Below are positions 27,173 to 36,941 of a DNA stretch of 64,000 nt, one piece after another; the stretch's first letter is position 1; each line of letters starts with the position of its first letter. The notes below the pieces were generated by a model. That model had not been told where the DNA came from. It saw only the letters and a program-made list of their open reading frames with translations, and made no database searches. The position numbers and the translations under genes were made by a program. Origin of the DNA: Aeromonas lusitana (GTDB lineage Bacteria; Pseudomonadota; Gammaproteobacteria; Enterobacterales; Aeromonadaceae); the NCBI RefSeq assembly GCF_002812985.1, contig NZ_PGCP01000022.1, positions 107,247 to 171,246 on the forward strand. Direction: 5' to 3'.

Positions 27173-27485
27173 GCAGGTAGCGGAACGCTGGTTGCAGGCC
27201 CAGGGCCTGCAACCCGTGACCCGCAACTACCGCTGCCGGGGTGGTGAAATAGATTTGATCATGCGCCAGGGCCAGACCCTGGTGTTTGTTGAAGTCAGAT
27301 ATCGCGCCAATGCCAGCCATGGCGGTGCCGCCAGCTCGGTTACAAAGCGAAAACAGCACAAGATCGTGCTGGCCGCCCGCCACTATTTCAAGCAACATGC
27401 CATCAACGAGGCCAGCCAGGCCTGCCGATTCGATGTGATCGCGTTCGAGGGCGACCAGCCAGACTGGATCCAGAACGCGTTTTAA
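27090..27485 (+). CDS. yraN: UPF0102 protein YraN, putative endonuclease-fold protein
   Basis: A 131-residue UPF0102 family member. The start is ATG 27090, with GAGG 9 nt upstream, and overlaps the end of lpoA in another frame. The nuclease-like core shows GQHFEQVAERWLQAQGL, then the RGGEIDLIMRQGQTLVFVEVRYR block with the D-x(n)-E-x-R pattern of restriction-endonuclease-like folds. No function is firmly established. Context lpoA-yraN-diaA-dolP is conserved with E. coli. Confidence 0.92.
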   Translation: MRKLLTRLHQQWLNLLPPAATSKGQHFEQVAERWLQAQGLQPVTRNYRCRGGEIDLIMRQGQTLVFVEVRYRANASHGGAASSVTKRKQHKIVLAARHYFKQHAINEASQACRFDVIAFEGDQPDWIQNAF

Positions 27486-27494
27486 GAGGACCCT

Positions 27495-28085
27495 ATGACT
27501 GATCCCATCAAAGAGAACTACACCGAAAGCATCCAGACCAAGATAGCCGCAGCCGAAGCCCTGCCGGAGGCTATCCACACGGCCGCCCAGATGCTGACCA
27601 TCTGCCTGCTCAATGGCCACAAGGTGATGGCGTGTGGCAATGGTCCTTCCGCGGCGCTGGCACAGCTGTTCATCTCCGAACTGGTGAACTGCTACGAGAC
27701 GCCACGCCCTTCCCTGCCGGGTCTGGCGCTGACCCCCGACATGGCGACCATCAGTGCCATCGCGACCGACCACGGCTTTGAAGAGGTCTATTCCAAGCAG
27801 ATCCGCGCTCTGGGTCAGCCCGGCGACATCCTGGTGGTCCTCACCACCACGGGCAACAGCCGTAGCCTGATCAAAGCCGCCGAGGCGGCCCTGTCTCGCG
27901 ACATGACCATCATAGTGCTCGGCGGTGGCGATGGCGGCGAAATAGCCGGCCTGCTCGGCCCCAACGACGTGGAAATCCGGGTTCCCTCTGCTCGTCGTCC
28001 TCGCATTCTGGAAGTGAATTTGTTGACCCTGCACTGCCTGTGTGATCTCATCGACCAGACACTATTCCCGCAACAGGAAGACTAA
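27495..28085 (+). CDS. diaA: DnaA initiator-associating protein DiaA
   Basis: DiaA binds DnaA and promotes its assembly at oriC, timing replication. The 196 residues form one SIS (sugar-isomerase) domain: [23 protein letters not shown] near residue 45 and [19 protein letters not shown] near 110. GmhA (sedoheptulose-7-phosphate isomerase) is the close paralogue, but the yraN-diaA-dolP context favours DiaA. Confidence 0.93.
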   Translation: MTDPIKENYTESIQTKIAAAEALPEAIHTAAQMLTICLLNGHKVMACGNGPSAALAQLFISELVNCYETPRPSLPGLALTPDMATISAIATDHGFEEVYSKQIRALGQPGDILVVLTTTGNSRSLIKAAEAALSRDMTIIVLGGGDGGEIAGLLGPNDVEIRVPSARRPRILEVNLLTLHCLCDLIDQTLFPQQED

Positions 28086-28089
28086 GCCC

Positions 28090-28668
28090 ATGAACAAGAA
28101 GATCCTCGTACTCGGCCTGCTGGCCGGCTCCCTGCTGCTTCAAGGTTGCGCCGCCGTCGTGGTGGGAGGCGCTGCCGGTGCCACCAAGGCGTCTGGCGAT
28201 CGCCGTACCCTGGGCGCCCAGTGGGACGATCAGACCATAGAGCTCAAGGCCGCCAACCTGCTGGCTGACAGCAAGCAGCTGAGTGCCGCGAGCAAGATCA
28301 GCGTCTACAGCAACAATGGCCGCGTCCTGCTGGTCGGCCAGACCCCCTCCGACGCCTACAAGCAGGAAGCGGGCAAAATAGTGGGCCGCATCGAAGGGGT
28401 GCGCCACGTCTACAACGAGCTGCGTCTCGGCAAGCCGGTCAGCATAGGGGTGCGCAGCAACGACACCTGGATCACCTCCAAGGTGCGGGCCGACATGCTG
28501 GCGGCGAAGCAATTCGACAGCACCAAGGTCAAGGTGGTGACCGAGAACAGCGAGGTATTCCTCATCGGTCTGGTGACCCGTCAGGAGGGGGATCAGGCGG
28601 TGGAGATCGCCCGCCACGTCAGCGGCGTGAAACAGGTGATCAAGGCCTTCGAGTATGCCCAGAACTAA
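28090..28668 (+). CDS. dolP: BON-domain outer-membrane lipoprotein DolP (YraP)
   Basis: DolP supports outer-membrane integrity and BAM function at division sites. The start is ATG 28090 (192 residues): signal peptide MNKKILVLGLLAGSLLLQ with lipidated Cys 20, then two BON domains (about 45-115 and 120-190), each with a conserved Gly-rich strand, for example NNGRVLLVGQTPSD and NSEVFLIGLVTRQEGD. It ends the lpoA operon at a hairpin terminator. Confidence 0.94.
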   Translation: MNKKILVLGLLAGSLLLQGCAAVVVGGAAGATKASGDRRTLGAQWDDQTIELKAANLLADSKQLSAASKISVYSNNGRVLLVGQTPSDAYKQEAGKIVGRIEGVRHVYNELRLGKPVSIGVRSNDTWITSKVRADMLAAKQFDSTKVKVVTENSEVFLIGLVTRQEGDQAVEIARHVSGVKQVIKAFEYAQN

Positions 28669-28685
28669 GCAGACCCTGGGATATG

Positions 28686-28716
28686 AAAAACGCAGCCAGT
28701 TGGCTGCGTTTTTTAT
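28686..28716. terminator. Bidirectional terminator between dolP and sspB
   Basis: AAAAACGCAGCCA / TGGCTGCGTTTTTT hairpin, with A-run and T-run on either side. It lies in the 44-bp gap between the convergent dolP and sspB genes and overlaps the sspB stop. Confidence 0.85.
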
Positions 28717-29138
28717 TTGATGACTTTCAGAGTCGGGCGACCGGTTGGGCGCGGCGGTTCCGGCTCGGGCTCAACGGGTGCCTCGGCCTGCTCCAGCCAG
28801 AGATCGTAACCCGGCTCGGGTGGGAACAGGGTCCCCACGCCGTTCTCCCGGGCATGGATGGCCAGGATGGCCGCCATGGGAATATAGACCTGCTGCGACA
28901 CGCCGCCGAAACGGGCGCTGAAGCTGACTGCATCATTATCCATGTGAAACTGGCCTACGGCCCGGGGCGCTATGTTCAGGACGATCTGGCCATCCTGCAC
29001 AAACTGCATCGGTACCATCACATGGGGGATATTGGCATTGACCACCAGATGGGGGGTCAGGTCATTATCCAGCAGCCAGTCGAAGAACGCCCGCAACAGA
29101 TACGGGCGGCTGGGTGTCATGGTCGGTTCAGTGCTCAT
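28713..29138 (-). CDS. sspB: ClpXP protease adaptor SspB
   Basis: SspB delivers ssrA-tagged proteins to ClpXP. 141 residues: a folded N-terminal substrate-binding domain ([50 protein letters not shown]) and a Pro/Glu-rich flexible linker ending in the basic PTLKVIK tail, the ClpX-binding end. It overlaps the sspA stop by 4 nt. Confidence 0.96.
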   Translation of the reverse strand: MSTEPTMTPSRPYLLRAFFDWLLDNDLTPHLVVNANIPHVMVPMQFVQDGQIVLNIAPRAVGQFHMDNDAVSFSARFGGVSQQVYIPMAAILAIHARENGVGTLFPPEPGYDLWLEQAEAPVEPEPEPPRPTGRPTLKVIK

Positions 29139-29764
29139 ACGCTGGCACGGATCTCGCGCTCGGCTTCGGTCAGGGAAGCCTGGAAGGATTCACGCTCGAA
29201 CAGGCGAACCATGTAGGCCTTCAGCTCTTTGGCACCACGACCGGTGAAGTCGATGCCAAGGCTCGGCAGACGCCACAGCAGCGGGGCCATGTAGCAGTCG
29301 ACCAGACCGAACTCTTCGCTCATGAAGTAGGGCATTTCACCGAAGATAGGCGCGATAGCCAGCAGATTGTCACGCAGCTCGGTACGAGCGGCCTCGACGT
29401 CTGTACCTGCCATGATCTTGTCGGCCAGAGAGTACCAGTCCAGCTCGATGCGGTGCATCATCAGACGGCTGTTGCCGCGAGCCACCGGATAGACCGGCAT
29501 CAGGGGCGGGTGCGGGAAGCGCTCGTCCAGGTACTCCATGATGATGCGTGAGGTGTACAGAGCCAGCTCACGATCCACCAGGGTCGGCACACTGTTGTAC
29601 GGGTTCAGCTCGGCCAGCTCGTCCGGCAGGTTGCTCGGGTCAACCTGGCAGATATCCACGCTAACACCCTTCTCCGCCAGGACAATGCGCACCTGATGGC
29701 TGAACATATCGTTGGCACCGGAAAACAGCGTCATTACCGAACGCTTATTGGCAGCTACAGCCAT
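29135..29764 (-). CDS. sspA: Stringent starvation protein A, SspA
   Basis: SspA is a glutathione-S-transferase-fold protein that associates with RNA polymerase during starvation. 209 residues, with a thioredoxin-like N-terminal part ([58 protein letters not shown] begins near residue 52) and a helical C-terminal domain. It lies downstream of petABC behind a hairpin (29793-29825) and is coupled to sspB. Confidence 0.96.
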   Translation of the reverse strand: MAVAANKRSVMTLFSGANDMFSHQVRIVLAEKGVSVDICQVDPSNLPDELAELNPYNSVPTLVDRELALYTSRIIMEYLDERFPHPPLMPVYPVARGNSRLMMHRIELDWYSLADKIMAGTDVEAARTELRDNLLAIAPIFGEMPYFMSEEFGLVDCYMAPLLWRLPSLGIDFTGRGAKELKAYMVRLFERESFQASLTEAEREIRASV

Positions 29765-29792
29765 TGAACCCTCCCGTCATTAAAAAGCAGAA

Positions 29793-29825
29793 ACGGCAAT
29801 GAAGCATTTCTAACTTCATTGCCGT
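29793..29825 (-). terminator. Terminator/attenuator between petC and sspA
   Basis: Perfect 12-bp arms ACGGCAATGAAG and CTTCATTGCCGT with a 9-nt loop. On the minus strand it is followed by TTTCTGCTTTTT, then the sspA ribosome-binding site and ATG at 29764. It would end most petABC transcripts. Confidence 0.75.
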
Positions 29826-29851
29826 GCGTCATATTACCCTGATCTGGTCGC

Positions 29852-30586
29852 TTAGTGAACGTCGCGCCAGAATTCCTTCTTCAACAGCACAGTGAAGATG
29901 AAGAAGATAACGATGAAACCGAGTACCCAGAAGCCCATACGTTCGCGCTCCTGTTGTACCGGCTCAGCCGAGTAGACCAAGAAGTTTACCAGATCCAGTA
30001 CCGTCTGATCATACTCTTCGTTATTCATTTCACCGTTGCCGTCAGATTTGATGCTGACGACCTTCTGCACCGACTGCCCATCGACCTCATGAGTCCCGAA
30101 TTCGGCGCGGGGCGTCCCCTGCAGCGGCTCCAGTACATGGGGCATGCCCACGGACGGGAAGACTGCGTTGTTGACCCCGAACGGCCGGGTCTCATCCACG
30201 TAGAAGGAGCGCAGGTAGGTGTAGATCCAGTCCGCACCACGCACCCGTGCCACCAGGGTCAGATCCGGGGGCGGCGCCCCGAACCAGCGGGCGGCGTCCT
30301 TCTCGGACATGGCGCTCTTCATCAGATCGCCAATCTTGGCACCGGTAAAGACCAGGTTCTCCCGCATCAGATCTTCCGGGATGCCGATGTCGGCGGCCAC
30401 CCGGTTATAGCGCTGGTATTGGGTGGAGTGACAACCGGCACAGTAGTTCATGAAGGTGGTCGCGCCACGCTGCAAGGAGACCTTGTCACTCAGGTTGTAC
30501 TCGGCCTTGTCGAGCGGGAAACCACTGCCGGCAGCCAGCGCCAGACTGGGTAACAGGGCCAGCACAGCGAATATTATTCTTTTCAT
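29852..30586 (-). CDS. petC: Ubiquinol-cytochrome c reductase, cytochrome c1 subunit
   Basis: Cytochrome c1 of complex III, passing electrons from the Rieske protein to soluble cytochrome c. Signal peptide (MKRIIFAVLALLPSLALA), covalent heme motif CAGCH near residues 49-53, the axial Met region (PSVGMPHVLEPLQG) and a C-terminal membrane anchor (GFWVLGFIVIFFIFTVLLKK). 244 residues. The start overlaps the cytochrome b stop by 4 nt. Confidence 0.97.
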   Translation of the reverse strand: MKRIIFAVLALLPSLALAAGSGFPLDKAEYNLSDKVSLQRGATTFMNYCAGCHSTQYQRYNRVAADIGIPEDLMRENLVFTGAKIGDLMKSAMSEKDAARWFGAPPPDLTLVARVRGADWIYTYLRSFYVDETRPFGVNNAVFPSVGMPHVLEPLQGTPRAEFGTHEVDGQSVQKVVSIKSDGNGEMNNEEYDQTVLDLVNFLVYSAEPVQQERERMGFWVLGFIVIFFIFTVLLKKEFWRDVH

Positions 30587-31800
30587 TTGAATGTCACCCT
30601 CTCCGGCAGCGGCTTGGTATTTTCATTCTTGCTGTAGAAGAACAACAGGACGAAGAACCCGAAATAGCCCAGTGAACAGATCTGCGCGATCAGCGTCAGC
30701 GTCGGGGTCGAGGGCAAGACACCCAGCACACCCAGGATGACGAAGCAGACCACGAACTGGGCGATGTTCAGCTTGTGCAGTGTGCTGCGATAGCGCACCG
30801 AGCGCACCTTGCAACGATCCAGCCAGGGCAGCAGGAACAGCACCACGATGGACAGGCCCATCATGATGACCCCCAGCAGCTTGTCCGGTACCGCCCGCAA
30901 GATGGCGTAGAAGGGCGTGAAGTACCAGACCGGGGCTATGTGCTCCGGGGTTTTCAGGCCGTTCGCCACTTCGAAGTTCGGCTTCTCGAGGAAGTAACCC
31001 CACATGTCCGGCTTGAAGAAGATGATGGCGCAGAACAGGAACAGGAAGCCCGCCACCCCGATCATGTCCTTGACCGTGAAGTAGGGGTGGAACGCCACCG
31101 CATCCAGCGGCCAGCCGTTCTCATCCTTGTGCTTCTTGATGTCGATGCCATCCGGGTTGTTGGAACCCACCTCGTGCAGCGCCAGTATGTGCATGGCCAC
31201 CAGCATCACCAGCACCAGCGGCAAGGCGATGACGTGCAGCGCGAAGAAGCGGTTCAGGGTCGCCCCCGAGATGACGTAGTCCCCCCGGATCCATAGGGTC
31301 AGATCGTCGCCTATGACCGGAATGGCGCCAAACAACGAGATGATGACCTGTGCACCCCAGAAGGACATCTGGCCCCAGGGCAGCAGGTAGCCCATGAAGG
31401 CTTCCGCCATCAGCACCAGGAAGATCAGCATGCCGAAGATCCACAGCAGCTCGCGTGGCTTCTGGTAAGAGCCGTAGATCATGCCGCGGAACATGTGCAG
31501 GTAGACCACCACGAAGAAGGCGGAGGCGCCGGTGGAGTGCATGTAGCGCAGCAGCCAGCCGTAATCCACATCCCGCATGATGTATTCAACGGAGGCAAAG
31601 GCGCCTTCCGCCGACGGGTTGTAGTTCATGGTCAGCCAGATGCCGGTGATGATCTGGTTGACCAGCACCAGCATGGCAAGGGAGCCGAAGAAGTACCAAA
31701 AGTTCAGGTTCTTGGGAGCCGGGTACTTGGCCATGTGGTCGTTGTACATGGCAGTGAGCGGGAAACGATCGTCAATCCAGCCCATGAGTTTGGCAAACAT
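30583..31800 (-). CDS. petB: Ubiquinol-cytochrome c reductase, cytochrome b subunit
   Basis: Cytochrome b, the membrane core of complex III with the two quinone sites. 405 residues with eight hydrophobic helices. Heme ligand helices contain RYMHSTGASAFFVVVYLHMF near residues 80-100 and FALHVIALPLVLVMLVAMHI near 190-210. The Qo-site PEW motif appears here as APVWYF near residue 290 (PVW rather than PEW), an alternative seen in some gammaproteobacteria. Middle gene of petABC. Confidence 0.96.
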   Translation of the reverse strand: MFAKLMGWIDDRFPLTAMYNDHMAKYPAPKNLNFWYFFGSLAMLVLVNQIITGIWLTMNYNPSAEGAFASVEYIMRDVDYGWLLRYMHSTGASAFFVVVYLHMFRGMIYGSYQKPRELLWIFGMLIFLVLMAEAFMGYLLPWGQMSFWGAQVIISLFGAIPVIGDDLTLWIRGDYVISGATLNRFFALHVIALPLVLVMLVAMHILALHEVGSNNPDGIDIKKHKDENGWPLDAVAFHPYFTVKDMIGVAGFLFLFCAIIFFKPDMWGYFLEKPNFEVANGLKTPEHIAPVWYFTPFYAILRAVPDKLLGVIMMGLSIVVLFLLPWLDRCKVRSVRYRSTLHKLNIAQFVVCFVILGVLGVLPSTPTLTLIAQICSLGYFGFFVLLFFYSKNENTKPLPERVTFK

Positions 31801-31802
31801 GG

Positions 31803-32393
31803 TCAGGCCTCCTTGCCATCGGCACCCACCAGAATGGTGGTGTCGCTAAGAAATTTATATGGCGGAATGACCAGGTTCAGCGGCGCGGGGACGCCCTGGA
31901 ACACTCGACCAGCCATGTCGAACTTGGAACCATGACACGGGCAGAAGAAGCCGGAGGTCACGCCTTGCACCTGTTCACCGAAGCTGTCGGGCAGGTAGGA
32001 GGGAGAGCAACCCAGGTGAGTACAGATACCGACGGCGACGAAGATCTCCGGTTTGATGGATCTGTAGCCGTTGTGGGCATAGTCCGGCTGTTGCGGCTCA
32101 TCGGAGGCAGGATCGCGCAGCTTGTCATCGTGCGTCGCCAGGGCATCCAGCGTCTGCTTGGTGCGTTTCACCACCCAGACCGGCTTGCCACGCCATTCGA
32201 CGCGGATCAGCTGACCCGGCTCTAATTTACTGATATCGACTTCGACCGGAGCCCCCGCCGCCTTGGCTTTGGCACTCGGATTCCATGACTTTATAAACGG
32301 CACTGCGGTAAATGCAGCTCCTACACCGCCAACGGCAACCGTTGACCAGGTAAGAAATCTGCGGCGACCGGTATCAACTGGCGCATTGCTCAT
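31803..32393 (-). CDS. petA: Ubiquinol-cytochrome c reductase, Rieske iron-sulfur subunit
   Basis: The Rieske [2Fe-2S] subunit of complex III, 196 residues. A twin-arginine-type N-terminus ([20 protein letters not shown]) serves as signal anchor. The cluster-binding loops CTHLGC and CPCHGS lie near residues 120 and 145. First gene of petABC, downstream of a good sigma-70 promoter. Confidence 0.97.
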   Translation of the reverse strand: MSNAPVDTGRRRFLTWSTVAVGGVGAAFTAVPFIKSWNPSAKAKAAGAPVEVDISKLEPGQLIRVEWRGKPVWVVKRTKQTLDALATHDDKLRDPASDEPQQPDYAHNGYRSIKPEIFVAVGICTHLGCSPSYLPDSFGEQVQGVTSGFFCPCHGSKFDMAGRVFQGVPAPLNLVIPPYKFLSDTTILVGADGKEA

Positions 32394-32512
32394 CCAAAAA
32401 CTCTCCCATGTGGACTCCGCTCATTCTTATTAGTGTCCCTGTTCCCTTTCTCCTCCCCCTGTGGCAACTGCGATGGAAGCGGAGTGGCAATTGACACAGA
32501 AAGACCATGGAA

Positions 32513-32541
32513 ATTTTAAAGAAAAGATAACAATTTGACAA
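32513..32541 (-). promoter_or_regulatory. petABC sigma-70 promoter
   Basis: On the minus strand TTGTCA (32541-32536), a 17-nt spacer and TAAAAT (32518-32513) form a near-consensus promoter, about 120 nt before the petA ATG. The region is strongly AT-rich compared with the surrounding genes. The rest of the 32394-32631 gap holds nothing else I can name. Confidence 0.7.
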
Positions 32542-32631
32542 GAAAGAGAAGCGATGGGTGAAAACAATAAATACACAATTTTTTGTCTTTTGTGACGCGT
32601 GGTTAGCATTGCCGTAAGGAATATTACCAAT

Positions 32632-32662
32632 AAAAAAAGCCTGGCAGTTGCCAGGCTTTTTT
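32632..32662 (-). terminator. rplM-rpsI terminator
   Basis: AAAAAAGCCTGGCA / TGCCAGGCTTTTTT hairpin about 32 nt after the rpsI stop. On the minus strand the stem is followed by seven T residues. Confidence 0.9.
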
Positions 32663-32693
32663 GACACTCGTGAGAGTGCGTACCAAAAGCGAA

Positions 32694-33529
<836 letters not shown>

Positions 33530-33667
33530 TAAGTTAAACCCAATTACCTGTTACAGACCCAATTGCTTATGGGGGCTCTCCCACAAACAACAAACGATGG
33601 CCTACCTGTACCCCTTCGAATACAAGTAAAGCTTAAAGTGTTGCTGTCTTATCGACAGCTGTAACGT

Positions 33668-33750
33668 GGGCCGGGCGATTATAAGTGAAGTTGCCTTAAA
33701 TATCACCTGCTAATTTCACTGCCATGAAGCTAGCAAATGTCGCCCGGCCC
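33668..33750. repeat. 11-bp inverted repeats around the rplM promoter region
   Basis: GGGCCGGGCGA (33668-33678) and TCGCCCGGCCC (33740-33750) are perfect inverted repeats 61 bp apart in the zapE-rplM gap. The inner side of the first arm abuts a TATAAT on the minus strand (33683-33678), the probable rplM -10. Transcripts reading through from zapE would contain both arms; transcripts starting at the -10 would not. Confidence 0.6.
33678..33683 (-). promoter_or_regulatory. Probable -10 element of the rplM-rpsI promoter
   Basis: TATAAT on the minus strand, about 150 nt before the rplM ATG. No good -35 is seen 16-18 nt upstream (GTGATA at best), so an activator or a long leader may be involved. 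The rest of the gap between rplM and zapE (33530-33796) has no gene. Confidence 0.5.
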
Positions 33751-33796
33751 TACCTGCCGCAGATGCCCATCCGACTGGCAGGCTCGGGTATTGTGA

Positions 33797-34891
33797 CTAA
33801 GGAAGGTGCACTCTGGCAAGGTATTCGTGCGATTGCATTTCCTGAAGACGCGAAAGACAGCGCTTGAATTCGAAATTGAGCAGGCCGTCTCCATAGAGCG
33901 CCGTCATGGGCACGGCCGCCGACAGGATGAGTTTGACGTGCCGCTCGTAGAACTCGTCCACCATGGCGATGAAACGGCGGGCGGCGTCATCAGTACCCGT
34001 GCCCATGGGCTGCACATTGGCCAGCAGCACGGTATGAAACTCCCGGGCCAACTCGATGTAATCCCCCTGTGAGCGAGGGGTGCAGCACATCTGCTCGAAC
34101 TCCATATAAAGCACCCCCTCCCCCAAGCCCAGCGCGCTCAACTGACGATGATTCACCTCCAGCGTGGCGGTATCGATCTTCGCCAGACCCGTCAACTGGC
34201 CGAAATAGCGATCCAGATTGCACTTGGCCTGCTCATCCAGCGGGAAGTGGTAGATCTCCGCCTGCTCCAGAGTACGCAGTCGATAGTCGACGCCTCCGTC
34301 CACGTTGAGGATCTCGCAGTGGTGCTCGATGAGCTCGATGGCGGGCAAGAAACGTGCCCGCTGCAGACCGTTGCGATAGAGATCCTTGGGCGGAATGTTG
34401 GAGGTCGCCACCAGCACGACGCCGTGGCCAAACAGCGCCTGGAACAGGGTCCCCAGCAGCATGGCATCCGTGATATCGGAGACGAAAAACTCGTCGAAGC
34501 AGATGACATCCGTCTCATCTGCCAGCTTGCTGGCGATGAGTTGGAGAGGGTCGGCCTGACCGGTCAGCCCCTTGAGTTCATCATGGATCCGGTGCATGAA
34601 GCGGTGAAAATGAATGCGAAGTTTCCGCTCGCCCGGCAGGCTGTCGAAAAAAGTATCCATCAGCCAGGTCTTGCCTCGGCCCACTCCACCCCACATATAG
34701 AGTCCGAGGACAGGGGCGGCAGGTTTGTTTTTTTGCAGCCAACCAAACAGGCCGCGGGATCTGGTCGGAGTCGGGCTGGCGCACAAATCCTGATAGAGTC
34801 GTTCCAGGCGGGCCACGGCCATCGCCTGAGCCGGGTCGGCCACAAAGCCGGGACGCTGCAAATCCTGCTGATATTTTTGCTGCGGGGTCAT
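33797..34891 (-). CDS. zapE: Cell division protein ZapE (AFG1-like ATPase)
   Basis: ZapE is an ATPase that acts at the Z-ring during constriction. I start at ATG 34891 (364 residues, MTPQQKYQQDLQRPGF), which matches the E. coli N-terminus; the frame is open another 46 codons upstream. Walker A GGVGRGKTWLMD near residue 75, Walker B VICFDEFFVSDITDAMLLG near 140, sensor-type LVATSNIPPKDLYRNGLQRARFLPAI near 170, and the C-terminal FYERHVKLILSA / CLSRLQEMQS signature. It faces zapG divergently, as in E. coli. Confidence 0.95.
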   Translation of the reverse strand: MTPQQKYQQDLQRPGFVADPAQAMAVARLERLYQDLCASPTPTRSRGLFGWLQKNKPAAPVLGLYMWGGVGRGKTWLMDTFFDSLPGERKLRIHFHRFMHRIHDELKGLTGQADPLQLIASKLADETDVICFDEFFVSDITDAMLLGTLFQALFGHGVVLVATSNIPPKDLYRNGLQRARFLPAIELIEHHCEILNVDGGVDYRLRTLEQAEIYHFPLDEQAKCNLDRYFGQLTGLAKIDTATLEVNHRQLSALGLGEGVLYMEFEQMCCTPRSQGDYIELAREFHTVLLANVQPMGTGTDDAARRFIAMVDEFYERHVKLILSAAVPMTALYGDGLLNFEFKRCLSRLQEMQSHEYLARVHLP

Positions 34892-35031
34892 CCTGTAAAC
34901 CGCCTCCAAGTCCCTGAATGAAGGACAAAATGGTATCACGCTCTCGGGGTGCACGGTATAGTGCCAACGAGGCATCGCGGTCAAGCCGACCGTCTCAACA
35001 ATCATCGACTTAGCTGTAACAAGGAGCATCT

Positions 35032-35412
35032 ATGACTCTGTTAAACGGGATCCTGCTGGCGGTAGCCGCTCTTATCATAGGCGTACTGATCGGCCGTTTC
35101 ACGGTCCGCAGCCGGGATGCCGGACGTCTGGAACAAGAGCTGAAAAAAGCCCACAAGGAGCTGGAAAGCTATCAGGGTCAGATCAATACCCACTTTGCCG
35201 ATAGCGCCGCCCTGATGGAGCAGTTGGCCGATCAATACCAGACCCTCTATCGCCACATGGCCGAGCAGAGCAAGTTCCTGGCCAAGGTACAGGAGCCGCT
35301 GTTCCGCGAACCTCAGGCCGAAGAAGGGAAAGATGAGTCTGCCAACGAAGAACCGGGTCTGCCGCCGCGCGACTATGCGGGTGCGTCCGGTCTGCTCAAA
35401 CAATCCAGCTAG
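35032..35412 (+). CDS. zapG: Z-ring associated protein ZapG (YhcB, DUF1043)
   Basis: ZapG is an inner-membrane protein linked to division and envelope synthesis. 126 residues: one N-terminal membrane helix (LLNGILLAVAALIIGVLIGRF) followed by a coiled coil (RDAGRLEQELKKAHKELESYQ) and a polar tail. Start ATG 35032 has AAGGAG upstream. It lies directly ahead of degQ, as in E. coli (yhcB-degQ-degS). Confidence 0.95.
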   Translation: MTLLNGILLAVAALIIGVLIGRFTVRSRDAGRLEQELKKAHKELESYQGQINTHFADSAALMEQLADQYQTLYRHMAEQSKFLAKVQEPLFREPQAEEGKDESANEEPGLPPRDYAGASGLLKQSS

Positions 35413-35420
35413 TCCCTAGT

Positions 35421-35449
35421 GGAACTTATTACGCCTTATCGTGGTCAGA
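35421..35449 (+). promoter_or_regulatory. Sigma-E-type promoter for degQ
   Basis: GGAACTT (35421-35427) and TCAGA (35445-35449) are separated by 17 nt, matching the RpoE consensus GGAACTT-N16/17-TCnnA. It begins 9 nt after the zapG stop and about 45 nt before the degQ start, a suitable distance. Confidence 0.65.
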
Positions 35450-35493
35450 CCTTGACGATTGCATTGCAACTTTTTCTGGGAGCTGTTTCTCAT

Positions 35494-36852
35494 ATGCGTA
35501 AATCTCTTTCTGTATTCAGTGTATTAGCCCTCAGTGTCGGTATCGCCCTGTCTGCGGCGCCAGCGCAAGCTGCCCTGCCCCTGCTGGCGAACAACCAGGA
35601 GATGCCGAGCCTGGCCCCTGTCCTCGAGCAGGTCACTCCTGCCGTGGTCAATATTTCCGTCTCTGGCAAGAAGATCACCCGCCAGCGCCTGCCGGAACAA
35701 TTCCGCTTCTTCTTCGGCCCCAACATGCCCGACGAGCAGGTGAGCGAGCAGCCCTTCCAGGCGCTGGGCTCCGGCGTCATCATCGATGCGAAGAAGGGCT
35801 ATGTGATCACCAACGCCCACGTGGTGCACGAGGCTGACGAGATCAAGGTCAATCTGAAGGACGGCCGTGAATACGCCGCCAAGAAGATTGGTGAAGACAA
35901 GCAGTCCGACATCGCCCTGCTGCAAATCAAGGCCGACGATCTGGTGCAGATCAAGTTCGCCGACTCAGACGACCTGCGGGTCGGTGACTATGCGCTCGCC
36001 ATCGGCAACCCGTTTGGCCTGGGCCAGACCGTCACCTCGGGCATTGTCAGCGCCCTCGGTCGCAGCGGCCTCAACATCGAGAACCTGGAGAACTTCATCC
36101 AGACCGATGCGGCCATCAACTCGGGTAACTCAGGTGGCGCCCTGCTCAACCTGCGTGGCGAGCTGATCGGTATCAACACCGCCATCCTGGGTCCGAACGG
36201 TGGCAACATCGGCATCGGCTTCGCCATTCCGTCCAACATGGTGCGCGACCTGTCCGATCAGATCGTCAAGTACGGTGAAGTGCGCCGTGGCCAGTTGGGG
36301 ATCACGGGCACCGAGCTGACCACGGATATTGCCAAGTCCTTCGGTTACAACAAGAAGGATGGTGCCTTCGTCAACCAGGTCATGCCTGACTCCGCCGCCG
36401 CCAAGGCCGGGATCAAGGCGGGTGACATCATCATCAGCATCGATGGCAAGCCCATCCGCTCGTTCGGTGAGTTGCGTGCCAAGATAGCCACCATGGGTGC
36501 CGACAAGCAGGTTGCCCTCGGTCTCATCCGCGATGGCAAGGAGCAGACCGTCAAGGTCACCCTGAAGAAGGCCGATGACAGCGAGATCCTCGCCAGCGCC
36601 CTGCACCCGGCACTGGAAGGAGCCAAGCTCAGCACCAGCACAGAGCCGGTGACCGGCGTGGCTGTCTCCGATATCGATCCGCGTTCCCCTGCCGCCGCCT
36701 CCGGCCTGCAGAAAGGCGACGTCATCATCGGGGTCAACCGCCTGCGCATCAACTCCCTGGGGGAGCTGACCAAGGCCTTGAAAGACAAGCCGGAAGTGCT
36801 GGCGCTGAACATCCAGCGTGGCGACTCCTCGCTCTATTTGGTGATCCGTTAA
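35494..36852 (+). CDS. degQ: Periplasmic serine endoprotease DegQ (DegP/HtrA family)
   Basis: A periplasmic HtrA protease-chaperone of 452 residues. The start is ATG 35494, since a signal peptide (MRKSLSVFSVLALSVGIALSAAPAQA) follows directly; the frame is open 25 codons upstream. Catalytic triad His 109 (TNAHVV), Asp 139 (QSDIALL) and Ser 213 (GNSGGALL); then two PDZ domains (about 260-350 and 360-450). The position next to degS and the length favour DegQ over DegP. A sigma-E-like promoter precedes it. Confidence 0.94.
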   Translation: MRKSLSVFSVLALSVGIALSAAPAQAALPLLANNQEMPSLAPVLEQVTPAVVNISVSGKKITRQRLPEQFRFFFGPNMPDEQVSEQPFQALGSGVIIDAKKGYVITNAHVVHEADEIKVNLKDGREYAAKKIGEDKQSDIALLQIKADDLVQIKFADSDDLRVGDYALAIGNPFGLGQTVTSGIVSALGRSGLNIENLENFIQTDAAINSGNSGGALLNLRGELIGINTAILGPNGGNIGIGFAIPSNMVRDLSDQIVKYGEVRRGQLGITGTELTTDIAKSFGYNKKDGAFVNQVMPDSAAAKAGIKAGDIIISIDGKPIRSFGELRAKIATMGADKQVALGLIRDGKEQTVKVTLKKADDSEILASALHPALEGAKLSTSTEPVTGVAVSDIDPRSPAAASGLQKGDVIIGVNRLRINSLGELTKALKDKPEVLALNIQRGDSSLYLVIR

Positions 36853-36860
36853 GTCCCTCA

Positions 36861-36892
36861 CACCCGCGGCAACCGCCGCGGGTGATTTTTAT
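36861..36892 (+). terminator. degQ terminator
   Basis: CACCCGCGGC / GCCGCGGGTG hairpin with an AACC loop followed by ATTTTTATCC, 9 nt after the degQ stop. It separates degQ from degS. Confidence 0.85.
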
Positions 36893-36941
36893 CCACCGAT
36901 AATGTTATTCTCTGCGCGCAGCATGTACGGATGAGAATGAC

